From Candidatus Falkowiibacteriota bacterium (GTDB lineage: Bacteria; Patescibacteriota; Patescibacteriia; JACRDY01), in contig JACRDY010000021.1 in NCBI GenBank assembly GCA_016218485.1, forward strand, positions 1 to 18,931: a stretch of DNA of 18,931 nt. Reading direction: 5' to 3'. The translations under genes and the position numbers were made by a program. The notes under the pieces were generated by a model that did not search any database, was not told the origin of the DNA, and worked only from the letters and a program-made list of their open reading frames with translations. Position 1 is the first letter of the stretch; every line of letters starts with the position of its first letter. Below are positions 5,988 to 12,633 of this stretch, piece after piece.

Positions 5988-7389
5988 AGGCTGGCCGCGG
6001 CGCCGACACCGGCGGCGGGGTGTGATAAAAAATAGTATAAAACAGCGGCATCAGCTGATCAATGGCTTCAGCCAAGGTACAGCGCTCCATCAACGCGACG
6101 AGGCGAGTCGGTGTCTGATCATCCTGGTACAACAGCAAATCCAAAGCGCTGGCCAGCGTCAAGTCACTCCCCTTGGCCAAATGAATGAATGACAGGTCAG
6201 CGGTAATCCGGTCAGTCGCGGCTGCGCTCGCCGCCGCCGTGTCCTCGGCGGAAGCACGAAGCGCGCTTAAGAGCCGTACATAGGCCTGCCGCATCTGTGC
6301 CAAGTAGCTGCCCTGAAAAAATCCGCCGCCGCAGGTCAGCCCGTAGTAGAATGACAGCACAATAAATGTCAGCGCCATGCTCGGCATCAACTCTTTCTGT
6401 TGCAAGGCCTGGGTTAAAGCTGAAGCCGACAGCGCGACTGCATACTGCCCATCGGCGCTGACCAGTCTGTCGCCGTCTAACCACAACGCCAGGCGCTGCC
6501 CCTCACGCAAAGCCCAGAATAGTATTGTACCTTTACTCCTATCCAAACTGCCTGCCCCGGCCACGCCGTTGAATTCTTGACAGAACAGCTGCACCGCCGT
6601 CGGGTCGGTCAAAAGCGCGGTAACTGCCGTACTCTGACCGGCTAAGTGGTAACGCGCCAAGAGATCATTCACCATATCTTCCTCCGGAACAAAAATCAAC
6701 GTGGTGTCGGCTTGGCCGGGCAAACGTCGCCACAAGGCGGCATTGGTGCGAGTAATCTGCTCACTGTAGTATTGGCAGGCCAGCACTGCCGGATCAGCGT
6801 ACACGCTCACCAAAATTTCATCCAAGAGCGCGCGATCAACCGGCGTAATATTTTTTTCAGCCTGAACCATGTGCCGGGCGCGCGCCAACTCGACCGCGGT
6901 ATAGGCGCGCAGGCCATAGACCGGATGATGCCGGTACTGCAGGCTAAACAGCGGCAGCCGGTGCGCTTGCAACCTGCGGCTGTGATACAGGAGCCCGCGC
7001 GGCGACGATGAATTGTTGAGGGAGACCGTGGCGCAGGAAAAAGTCACCAAACTGCGCCGCCCCGCGCCACGCAAAGCCGCCGAGCGCAACAGCGCGCTAT
7101 TGAGCGAGAACGGATGCGTCAACGGATGGTGGTGATCGCCGGTGGACACGAGATAGTGCTGGCGCAGATGCGCTTCAGCTTCCGCAGCGGCCGAAGCGCC
7201 CAGCACCCTGCTGACACACTGCCTCACCGCGCTAAAAACCTCCTCCTGCCGCGCTGCTGACACCCTCGGCGGCCCGCCCAAATGCTGCTGACAATAAACA
7301 CTCAGCGGCAGTTTGCCGCTGGTCTCTATGATCTGGCGCAATACCGGCGCGCGCGCGAGTACGCTGTTGCGGAGGGTGGAGAAGGGCAT
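5965..7389 (-). CDS. Unknown conserved-looking partner of the ATP-grasp ligase
   Basis: I do not recognise this 474-residue protein. It has no signal peptide. Striking segments are TGDHHHPLTHP (83-93, four histidines and an aspartate), VSLNNSSSPRGLLYH (122-136), RHHPVYG (153-159) and GLTCGGGFFQGSYLAQMR (350-367). These read like active-site loops, and the His cluster could bind a metal. A helical Ala-rich region follows (about 370-400). It starts 18 bases after the tRNA-Ser 3' end and overlaps the ATP-grasp start by 23 bases, so the two products probably work together, for example by preparing or transferring the substrate of the ligase. The function is inferred from position only. Confidence 0.8.
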   Translation of the reverse strand: MPFSTLRNSVLARAPVLRQIIETSGKLPLSVYCQQHLGGPPRVSAARQEEVFSAVRQCVSRVLGASAAAEAEAHLRQHYLVSTGDHHHPLTHPFSLNSALLRSAALRGAGRRSLVTFSCATVSLNNSSSPRGLLYHSRRLQAHRLPLFSLQYRHHPVYGLRAYTAVELARARHMVQAEKNITPVDRALLDEILVSVYADPAVLACQYYSEQITRTNAALWRRLPGQADTTLIFVPEEDMVNDLLARYHLAGQSTAVTALLTDPTAVQLFCQEFNGVAGAGSLDRSKGTILFWALREGQRLALWLDGDRLVSADGQYAVALSASALTQALQQKELMPSMALTFIVLSFYYGLTCGGGFFQGSYLAQMRQAYVRLLSALRASAEDTAAASAAATDRITADLSFIHLAKGSDLTLASALDLLLYQDDQTPTRLVALMERCTLAEAIDQLMPLFYTIFYHTPPPVSAPRPAYDALLYV

Positions 7390-7407
7390 GGAATATGTTT
7401 CTCAAAA

Positions 7408-7494
7408 CGGAGAGGGAGGGATTCGAACCCTCGATGGGATTACTCCCATACGGCTTTTCGAGAGCCGCGCTTTCAACCGCTCAGCCACCTCTCC
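7408..7494 (-). tRNA. tRNA-Ser (anticodon CGA)
   Basis: On the minus strand the acceptor GGAGAGG pairs with CCTCTCC, with discriminator G, as in serine tRNAs. The anticodon stem is CGGCT/AGCCG with loop CTCGAAA, giving anticodon CGA, which reads UCG. There is a long variable arm (ATGGGA/TCCCAT) and a T arm GAGGG-TTCGAAT-CCCTC. The 87-base gene has no encoded CCA; TTT follows, so CCA must be added enzymatically. It sits directly upstream of the 474-residue gene. Confidence 0.97.
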
Positions 7495-7502
7495 AAAATA
7501 AC

Positions 7503-7530
7503 AGTTAACAATTAACCATTAACAGTTGAC
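7503..7530. repeat. Short heptad array upstream of tRNA-Ser
   Basis: Four consecutive 7-base words (AGTTAAC, AATTAAC, CATTAAC, AGTTGAC) lie just 5' of the tRNA. No facing arm is seen, so this is a tandem-only version of the spacer arrays. Confidence 0.7.
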
Positions 7531-8045
7531 GAAAACACAGCTATCTTACCAGCTTCATAGAGCTAAATCAACCCAAATCAAAACTCTCACAGAATAAGTA
7601 GCGTGGGGTTCGGTCCGCCGCGGCGGACGAGCCGAGCCCTCGTTAAAACAGCCGTAGGGAGTGTGGGATAAGTAGGGTGGTTACTTATCGGGCGAGGCGG
7701 ATAGAAAACCACGGAGCAGCATCAGAGCACGCGCCTGCTCCACCCCGAGACTTTTGGTTACTTTTGATTTATGTACCATTGAAATCAAACAGAACGGGAA
7801 GCGGGCTGGTCTCCCCCTGCCAGAGGGGGAGACGCCTCCGTTGCTGAGGCCTCTGCCCCGATACTTCGGGGCGGAGCCGAAGCTTACGGAGGCGAGAGGG
7901 GGTGGGAGCGAACACCCTACCCTGTCCCTCCCCTTGGCAGGGGAGAAGACGCGTTCCCACACCCCACCCCTCTCACAAGACATTCACAAGGCATAAGGAA
8001 GAGACCGTCGAACAAATTCCACTCAAACAATGCTACTAAATAACA
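7531..8045. repeat. Gene-free, GC-rich palindromic region
   Basis: I find no credible gene in this stretch. It holds stacked inverted repeats. The first is a hairpin at about 7607-7640 built on the palindrome TCCGCCGCGGCGGA. The words ATAAGTAGCGTGG and ATAAGTAGGGTGG recur at about 7594 and 7669. CTCCCCCTGCCAGAGGGGGAG-type arms begin near 7811, with a facing CTCCCCTTGGCAGGGGAG arm near 7928-7945. Between them is a long nested stem with ends CGCCTCCGT/ACGGAGGCG enclosing GCCCCGATACTTCGGGGC. Open frames across it have the Gly/Pro/Arg-rich composition of non-coding DNA. A dispersed repeat or structured RNA is possible. Confidence 0.6.
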
Positions 8046-8080
8046 AAAACCCGACTCCGTTTCGCGGAGCCGGGTTTTTT
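8046..8080 (-). terminator. Strong intrinsic terminator
   Basis: CTCCG (8055-8059) pairs with CGGAG (8065-8069), then after one mismatch CCCG with CGGG, and AAAA with TTTT, around a 5-base loop. T-runs on both sides make it probably bidirectional. It lies ten bases past the stop of the two-gene operon at 8090-9041. Confidence 0.9.
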
Positions 8081-8089
8081 ATTGTCTCG

Positions 8090-8410
8090 CTAAAACCCTT
8101 TATCATCATCCGGCAGCCTATTGGGATCAAAGTCATTACTATTCACCCCAGTCATCTCCGTATCCAAGCCTTTGATTTCGCTGTCTATATCCAGGCTGCC
8201 GCTGCCTGACACAGCGTCATCGCTGTTGATGTTGTCCGGAGCGCTGTCACTGCTGTTAACGAGCGCGTTAACAGCAGCCCCACGGTCATCCTGTACCGTT
8301 GCTTCGTCATCACCGGTGACCGACAAATTCGCCGGGAGGCTGCAGCCGCTAACCAGTAGCGCCAGCGCCGCGAGCGCCACAGCAGTCACTACCATCTTAT
8401 GATTTTTCAT
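8090..8410 (-). CDS. Small acidic lipoprotein
   Basis: This 106-residue protein has a lipoprotein signal peptide ending in LVSGC (19-23; C23 lipidated). The mature part is low complexity and rich in Asp, Ser and Asn, with no recognisable domain. It starts 19 bases after the stop of the 203-residue gene, so the two form an operon ending at the terminator at 8046-8080. A surface-exposed, flexible acidic tether is the most that can be said. No family is recognised. Confidence 0.8.
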   Translation of the reverse strand: MKNHKMVVTAVALAALALLVSGCSLPANLSVTGDDEATVQDDRGAAVNALVNSSDSAPDNINSDDAVSGSGSLDIDSEIKGLDTEMTGVNSNDFDPNRLPDDDKGF

Positions 8411-8429
8411 ATGTCAATAAGATTAATAA

Positions 8430-9041
8430 TTATTCATTGCTGCTACTCTCGCCGTTGGCCTCATCACTGGACGGACGGTCAGCGGTTTGGCCGGTCTTCT
8501 GGGCTTTGAGCGCGCGCAAATCCGCCAAAACGGTCTGCTGGTAAAACAGACGAATATCAATACTATCTTGATGCACTACGCGCAGCGCGGCTTTGGCGTC
8601 TTTGAGCGCCGCCAAGAATTGACCTTGAGAATTGCCGCAGGCGTAATTCTGCGTGGCCTTCAGCTTATCAATATAAGCAGCATAATCAGTCTTGAACTTA
8701 TCAATCTTAGTCTGCCAGGTGGCGACATCAGCCTGCAGCTGCGCCACGTCATAGCCGGCGCCGACAGCGCGCTCCAGTACCTTAGCTAATTTTTCTTTCA
8801 TCCGGTCGTAAATTGCCAGGTGCTTGCCTTTATTATTATCATAGCGCGTAATCTGCAGATCAACACGCGCCTCCAACGTCTCACACTGCTTGTTCCAGCG
8901 ATCCTGCAGTCGCGTTTTGAGCTCTTGCCCCGGACGCTGCCGGTTGGTATTGGTAGTACTACCCTCCTCCGCCAGCACAGCCGTGGCCGACAGCGCCAGC
9001 GCCAAGGTCAAAGTGATGATAAATATTTTTCTATTCTGCAT
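8430..9041 (-). CDS. Secreted helical (coiled-coil-like) protein
   Basis: This 203-residue protein has a cleavable signal peptide (hydrophobic core then ATAVLA, cleavage after about A24). The mature part is almost wholly helical: charged heptad-like segments from about 40 to 180 (for example RMKEKLAKVLERA and VATWQTKIDKFKTDY) with two cysteines (about C53 and C134) that could form a disulfide. The tail is rich in Ser, Glu and Asp. Similar exported helical proteins of unknown function occur in Patescibacteria (from memory). It is first in an operon with the acidic lipoprotein, behind a near-consensus promoter at 9075-9103. The two products may interact at the cell surface. Confidence 0.82.
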   Translation of the reverse strand: MQNRKIFIITLTLALALSATAVLAEEGSTTNTNRQRPGQELKTRLQDRWNKQCETLEARVDLQITRYDNNKGKHLAIYDRMKEKLAKVLERAVGAGYDVAQLQADVATWQTKIDKFKTDYAAYIDKLKATQNYACGNSQGQFLAALKDAKAALRVVHQDSIDIRLFYQQTVLADLRALKAQKTGQTADRPSSDEANGESSSNE

Positions 9042-9074
9042 AGAATAAAAGTGATGAATTAAACGTCTCCTACT

Positions 9075-9103
9075 ATTATAATAAAAACCAGCTGATCAGA
9101 CAA
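9075..9103 (-). promoter_or_regulatory. Near-consensus sigma-70-type promoter
   Basis: On the minus strand, TTGTCT (9098-9103), a 17-base spacer and TATAAT (9075-9080) precede the secreted-protein operon by about 33 bases. AGTAGGAGA follows the -10 but is too far from the ATG to be its ribosome site. Confidence 0.75.
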
Positions 9104-9119
9104 TCCCAATACTTAGGAT

Positions 9120-9213
9120 AGTACTAAAACTACGGATTTACTGGGACTACGAATTTACGAATAATTACCTGCCTGCGCGAAGTTGAAGCTTTGCTTCGGC
9201 GAAGGCAAGGGCG
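9120..9213. repeat. Imperfect repeats and hairpin in the cfa spacer
   Basis: ACTACGGATTTAC and ACTACGAATTTACG are near-direct repeats at about 9131-9160, and TTCGTAGT is inverted near 9299-9306. A hairpin follows (GAAGC/GCTTC with flanking GCCT and AGGC) at about 9174-9207. No gene is present. Confidence 0.5.
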
Positions 9214-9283
9214 AGATACAGAGATAAAGAGATAAAGAGATAGGGTGGGTATTTTATCTCTCTATCTCTGTATCTCTCTATTT
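9214..9283. repeat. Octad array, inverted repeat
   Basis: Four 8-base words at 9214-9245 (AGATACAG, AGATAAAG twice, AGATAGGG) face four at 9252-9283 (TTTTATCT, CTCTATCT, CTGTATCT, CTCTATTT). The period is exactly 8, not 7 as in most other spacers. The arms can pair into a purine/pyrimidine hairpin with a very short loop. It lies just past the cfa stop on the minus strand. Confidence 0.88.
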
Positions 9284-9312
9284 AATGGAATTTGTACCTT
9301 CGTAGTCTAAAA

Positions 9313-10428
9313 TTACCGCACTGATTTGTATCCCCCCGCCACCCCGCGCTTTGACAGCACCACCTGCCACAGCTGATTCTTGCGCGCGCGGAAGGACCCG
9401 GCACAGGAGAGTAAATAATACGACCACATCCGGTAAAACCGCTGGCTATACTTCCCCTTCAGGTGCGACCAGGCAGCATCAAAATTCTTAAACCAGGCCA
9501 TCAGGGTAGTGTCATAGTCCGCGCCAAAATTGTGCCAATCTTCTACCACAAACAGCCCCTCTACCGCCCGGCTGATCTCCTGAATGGACGGCAGCATGGA
9601 ATTAGGAAAAATATACTTGCCGATCCAGGGATCAAAACCCTTGACTGAACGATTGCCGCCGATGGTGTGCAGGAGAAACAATCCGCCGTCTTTGAGCGCC
9701 CGGTGCGCCACCTCCATGAACGTCCGGTAGTTCTTGTAGCCAACATGCTCAAACATGCCGAGAGACACCACCTGGTCAAACTGACCGGCGATGTCACGGT
9801 AATCCTGCAAAAGCGTCTTCACTGACAAACGGCTGTACCGTTCATCCGCCAGCACTTTCTGCTCTTTAGACACGGTCACACCGGTACAGATGGCGTCATA
9901 TTTCTCGGCAGCGTAACCCATAAAACTGGCCCAGCCGGAGCCGATATCCAGCACTGTTTGCTTGGCCCGCAGGCCAATCTTGCGGCACACTAGATCCAGC
10001 TTGGCTTCTTGGGCGCTATCCAAGTCTTGAGCTTTCGGCCAGTAGCCACAGGTGTAGGTCAGGCGCTGGTCCAGCATGGCGGCGTACAGATCATTACCCT
10101 TGTCATAGTGCCGCTGACCAATGACAAAAGCTTTGGTACGCCGGCCCATATTGCCGAGGTACTGCATGGCCAACCGCGCCCCTAACCACCAGTTGCCGCG
10201 CACCGTACGGTCAATGTCTATTAATAAAATTTTATGGAAAAATTCATCCAGCTGCGCGCAGTCCCACCAGCCGTCCATATAGCTCTCACCCAAACCCAAA
10301 GAGCCTTGAGCCAAAACGCGACGATAAAATTGGTCATTATGAACCTGCGGATCCCACGGCTGGCTGCCATTGAGCGTCACGCCGGCGTTAGCTAGCAGCG
10401 CCTCAACTATTTTTTTGTCTGTAGACAT
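9313..10428 (-). CDS. cfa: Cyclopropane-fatty-acyl-phospholipid synthase
   Basis: This 371-residue enzyme transfers a methylene group from S-adenosylmethionine to the double bond of phospholipid acyl chains at the membrane. Visible marks are HYDKGNDLYAAMLDQRLTYTCGYW (107-130, includes the family cysteine C127), the SAM-binding LDIGSGWASF (160-169), MFEHVG (225-230), LLHTIG (252-257) and the C-terminal NQLWQVVLSKRG (351-362). The length matches the family. It is third in a run with an unknown anchored protein (14 bases upstream) and an O-antigen ligase-like protein. The 12-base palindrome AACCAATTGGTT sits in the gap just before its ATG. A lipid-tailoring enzyme is notable in a lineage usually lacking lipid synthesis. 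Confidence 0.96.
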   Translation of the reverse strand: MSTDKKIVEALLANAGVTLNGSQPWDPQVHNDQFYRRVLAQGSLGLGESYMDGWWDCAQLDEFFHKILLIDIDRTVRGNWWLGARLAMQYLGNMGRRTKAFVIGQRHYDKGNDLYAAMLDQRLTYTCGYWPKAQDLDSAQEAKLDLVCRKIGLRAKQTVLDIGSGWASFMGYAAEKYDAICTGVTVSKEQKVLADERYSRLSVKTLLQDYRDIAGQFDQVVSLGMFEHVGYKNYRTFMEVAHRALKDGGLFLLHTIGGNRSVKGFDPWIGKYIFPNSMLPSIQEISRAVEGLFVVEDWHNFGADYDTTLMAWFKNFDAAWSHLKGKYSQRFYRMWSYYLLSCAGSFRARKNQLWQVVLSKRGVAGGYKSVR

Positions 10429-10429
10429 A

Positions 10430-10441
10430 AACCAATTGGTT
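10430..10441. other. 12-base perfect palindrome in the operon gap
   Basis: AACCAATTGGTT fills most of the gap between the unknown gene and cfa, ending just before the cfa start. It could be an operator or a chance palindrome. Confidence 0.35.
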
Positions 10442-10442
10442 A

Positions 10443-11276
10443 TTATTCTGTATCCTCCGCCGACACTGACTCAAGCTGCATTTTCAAAAATTCCTCAAAC
10501 ATAATATTCTCGTCATAGATCGGCGAAGGGCCCAATAGATTCAAGCGATACAATACCCTGCCCATATACTCCTGCGGTACGGTCTGATTGAGAATAACCT
10601 GAACCTGCGCGAGCCGCTCAGGAGTCAGCGAATTCTTAATTGACTCCATCAAATCAATGTTTGATGTCATATCATCCGGATCCTCCACCGCTGCCAACTC
10701 TGCCAGAACCGCCGCACGTTCAGTGATTTCTTCATCGGTGAGTTTAGTAGATTCTTGCTCCCACCACTGACCAGCGGAATTGACCGGCGGTACGACGTTT
10801 GATCCCGCCTCTGACGGTGTATGATGAACCGCTGTGTGGTTCAATTGCGGCCGAACAATAAAATTATCTACCGTGATGAAAAACGAATCTCCATCAGCCG
10901 TATGCAGCTCAAACATGTCCTCATTGACCTTACCGCCATAGTAGACACAGCCATCCTGGTACGCATCTAAAACAGTCGTCCAAGTATGTAAAAACGCCCC
11001 GCGGTTATTGGCCAAATCCAAATCAACTCCTTCACCTCCCAATGCCGGAAAATCAGAGACGATCCGCTCTGAAGCAGTGTTGACTAATCTGTCAAAATCA
11101 ACCGGCAATTCCACCTTGCTCCCCTCAGGGACGACGGGCACGCCAGGCGTTGAAAACTTTTTATGCCCGACTAAACCAAAAACAGTCGCGGCCGCCAACG
11201 GCGTCGCTAATCTTCTCACCCACCGAGAACGCCGATGAGGATTCGGGGTGGTGCTTGGAGGCGTCTCAAAACTCAT
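10443..11276 (-). CDS. Membrane-anchored protein of unknown function
   Basis: I do not recognise this 277-residue protein. A Pro-rich N-terminus and a basic patch (RRSRWVRR, about 15-22) lead into one hydrophobic segment (about 24-38), so it is probably a single-pass protein with its bulk outside. The rest is acidic, with a beta-like middle (about 85-140, GCVYYGGKVNEDMFELH) and a helical Glu-rich C-terminus. Its ATG overlaps the stop of the O-antigen ligase-like gene by four bases (ATGA), indicating translational coupling, and cfa follows after 14 bases. A role in the same envelope-glycan or lipid process is inferred from position. Confidence 0.78.
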   Translation of the reverse strand: MSFETPPSTTPNPHRRSRWVRRLATPLAAATVFGLVGHKKFSTPGVPVVPEGSKVELPVDFDRLVNTASERIVSDFPALGGEGVDLDLANNRGAFLHTWTTVLDAYQDGCVYYGGKVNEDMFELHTADGDSFFITVDNFIVRPQLNHTAVHHTPSEAGSNVVPPVNSAGQWWEQESTKLTDEEITERAAVLAELAAVEDPDDMTSNIDLMESIKNSLTPERLAQVQVILNQTVPQEYMGRVLYRLNLLGPSPIYDENIMFEEFLKMQLESVSAEDTE

Positions 11277-12523
11277 ACTGACTCAGATAATGTACTCATC
11301 ATTCCCACCAGTATCCACCATAGCACGGCCAAATCATTTTTAAAATACGGCACGTCCACCAGACCGTGAACCACAATCACCACCATGGCGCCGGATAATG
11401 CCAGGGCCAAACGCATCTTGGACTCGCGACTGGTAAAAAGCAGCCTCGCCGCCAGCCAGAAATACTTCACCGTTATATAGCCAAAAGCTAAAAGACCGGC
11501 CAGACCCAGCTCCACCCAAAAATTCAAAATAAAATTATGCGGATAGAGAAAAATTTCCAGGTAGGTGGCGCGGTGGTACGGCACGAGCGCCGCCGGGTAG
11601 CCGGCCAGACCGGCGCCAATAATCCAGTGATCCTGCAGCAGCTGCGCTGTCTCGCCCCACATGGACAGCCGGACGCTGCCCGACCAATCCTGGAGCGTCA
11701 GCTTCTGCCACGCGGCCGGTCCGGCGCCAACGGCGACGACGACCAGCAAGAGCAGCAGCACACAGGCAATAGTCAGCCAGCGAAAGCGCCGATCAGCCAA
11801 ACCCATAAAGACGAGAGCGGCCATAATACCAACCAGCGCCCCTTCTGAATGCGCCCAGTATATGGCCAAGAGGCCGGTAATAATCACCGCGGCGCTATAC
11901 ATCGTGTCCGGCCAATCACGAATCCGGAAGGTGATATACCAGTAGCCGATAAACAGCACCACGATCGGCGCCACGAACAGCCCAATGGCGTTGGGGTAGC
12001 TAAAGAAACTCGTTACCCGCGGCCCCTCGCCCAAATACCAGTACTGGTACGGCACCAGCCAGCCGTCATTTAATTTTTGGACGATGGCAAAAGTGGAAAT
12101 GTACAGCGCCGGTATACCGAGCACCATGATCGTCCGGTACAGATCATCTTTAGTTTTGACGAAGCCGCTAAAAACGAGAAAAAACAACAACGGCTCCAGG
12201 AAGTAGGCTTTCCACAGACCGGCCGCGGCGCGCAGATCCGGGCTGACCAACATAGCCATAGTGGCTATAACGAAAATAACCGCCGCCACTCCAAAAAATT
12301 TACTACTCGGGCGCAGCTGCTCATCGTGCCACGCCTTCATCAGCCAGACGCCAAACAGCGCCACGATCATCACCTCCAAAAGTGTCAGCGGCAAAGCGCC
12401 AATACTGAATCTGACGCCATAGGCCGGCAAGCAGATGATGGTCAGATAAAAAGCCCAATCCAAATGCTGCCAGCAGAGGTAGGCGAAGAAGAGGATGAAA
12501 ATTCCGACCAACAGATAAAACAT
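11273..12523 (-). CDS. O-antigen ligase/polymerase-like membrane protein
   Basis: This 416-residue protein has about ten to twelve membrane helices and the Wzy_C (WaaL/Wzy-like) layout. RVTSFFSYPNAIGLFVAP (169-186), GSVRLSMWGE with HWIIGAGL in the large loop (282-306) and YPHNFILNFWVELGLAG (327-343) are its signatures; the PHN...E/GLAG block is diagnostic. Such proteins transfer or polymerise lipid-carried glycans at the outer face of the membrane. It is first in the operon with the unknown anchored protein and cfa. The flippase gene at 12634 lies just upstream on the same strand, completing a glycan-export theme. A TATAAC box ends three bases before the ATG, but I am not confident in it as a promoter. 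Confidence 0.9.
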   Translation of the reverse strand: MFYLLVGIFILFFAYLCWQHLDWAFYLTIICLPAYGVRFSIGALPLTLLEVMIVALFGVWLMKAWHDEQLRPSSKFFGVAAVIFVIATMAMLVSPDLRAAAGLWKAYFLEPLLFFLVFSGFVKTKDDLYRTIMVLGIPALYISTFAIVQKLNDGWLVPYQYWYLGEGPRVTSFFSYPNAIGLFVAPIVVLFIGYWYITFRIRDWPDTMYSAAVIITGLLAIYWAHSEGALVGIMAALVFMGLADRRFRWLTIACVLLLLLVVVAVGAGPAAWQKLTLQDWSGSVRLSMWGETAQLLQDHWIIGAGLAGYPAALVPYHRATYLEIFLYPHNFILNFWVELGLAGLLAFGYITVKYFWLAARLLFTSRESKMRLALALSGAMVVIVVHGLVDVPYFKNDLAVLWWILVGMMSTLSESV

Positions 12524-12542
12524 ACTGTTATATTGTTAAATT

Positions 12543-12612
12543 AGTTGAAAGTTATAAAGTTAAAAGTACAAAACTTTTAACTTTATAACTTGATAACTTG
12601 ATAACTTTCAAC
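12543..12612. repeat. Mixed heptad/octad array
   Basis: The left arm has period-7 words (AGTTGAA, AGTTATA, AAGTTAA at 12543-12563). The right arm has period-8 words (AACTTTAT, AACTTGAT twice, AACTTTCA at 12579-12610). The arms are complementary in large part. A CTAGCTGGCACCTAA segment follows and resembles the segment ending the histidine-phosphatase gene at 3946. It fills the spacer between the flippase stop and the ligase-like start. Confidence 0.82.
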
Positions 12613-12633
12613 TCTCTAGCTGGCACCTAATAA

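Noticed and set aside
7282..7515. Plus-strand open frames containing GRDSNPRWDYS
   Set aside because: This is the antisense reading of tRNA-Ser, a familiar false gene.
7681..7983. Open frames on both strands in the palindromic region, including one ending LRGFLSASPDK
   Set aside because: Gly/Pro/Arg-rich reading of stacked hairpins, with no ribosome site or recognised domain; the final part could be an old gene remnant but cannot be shown.
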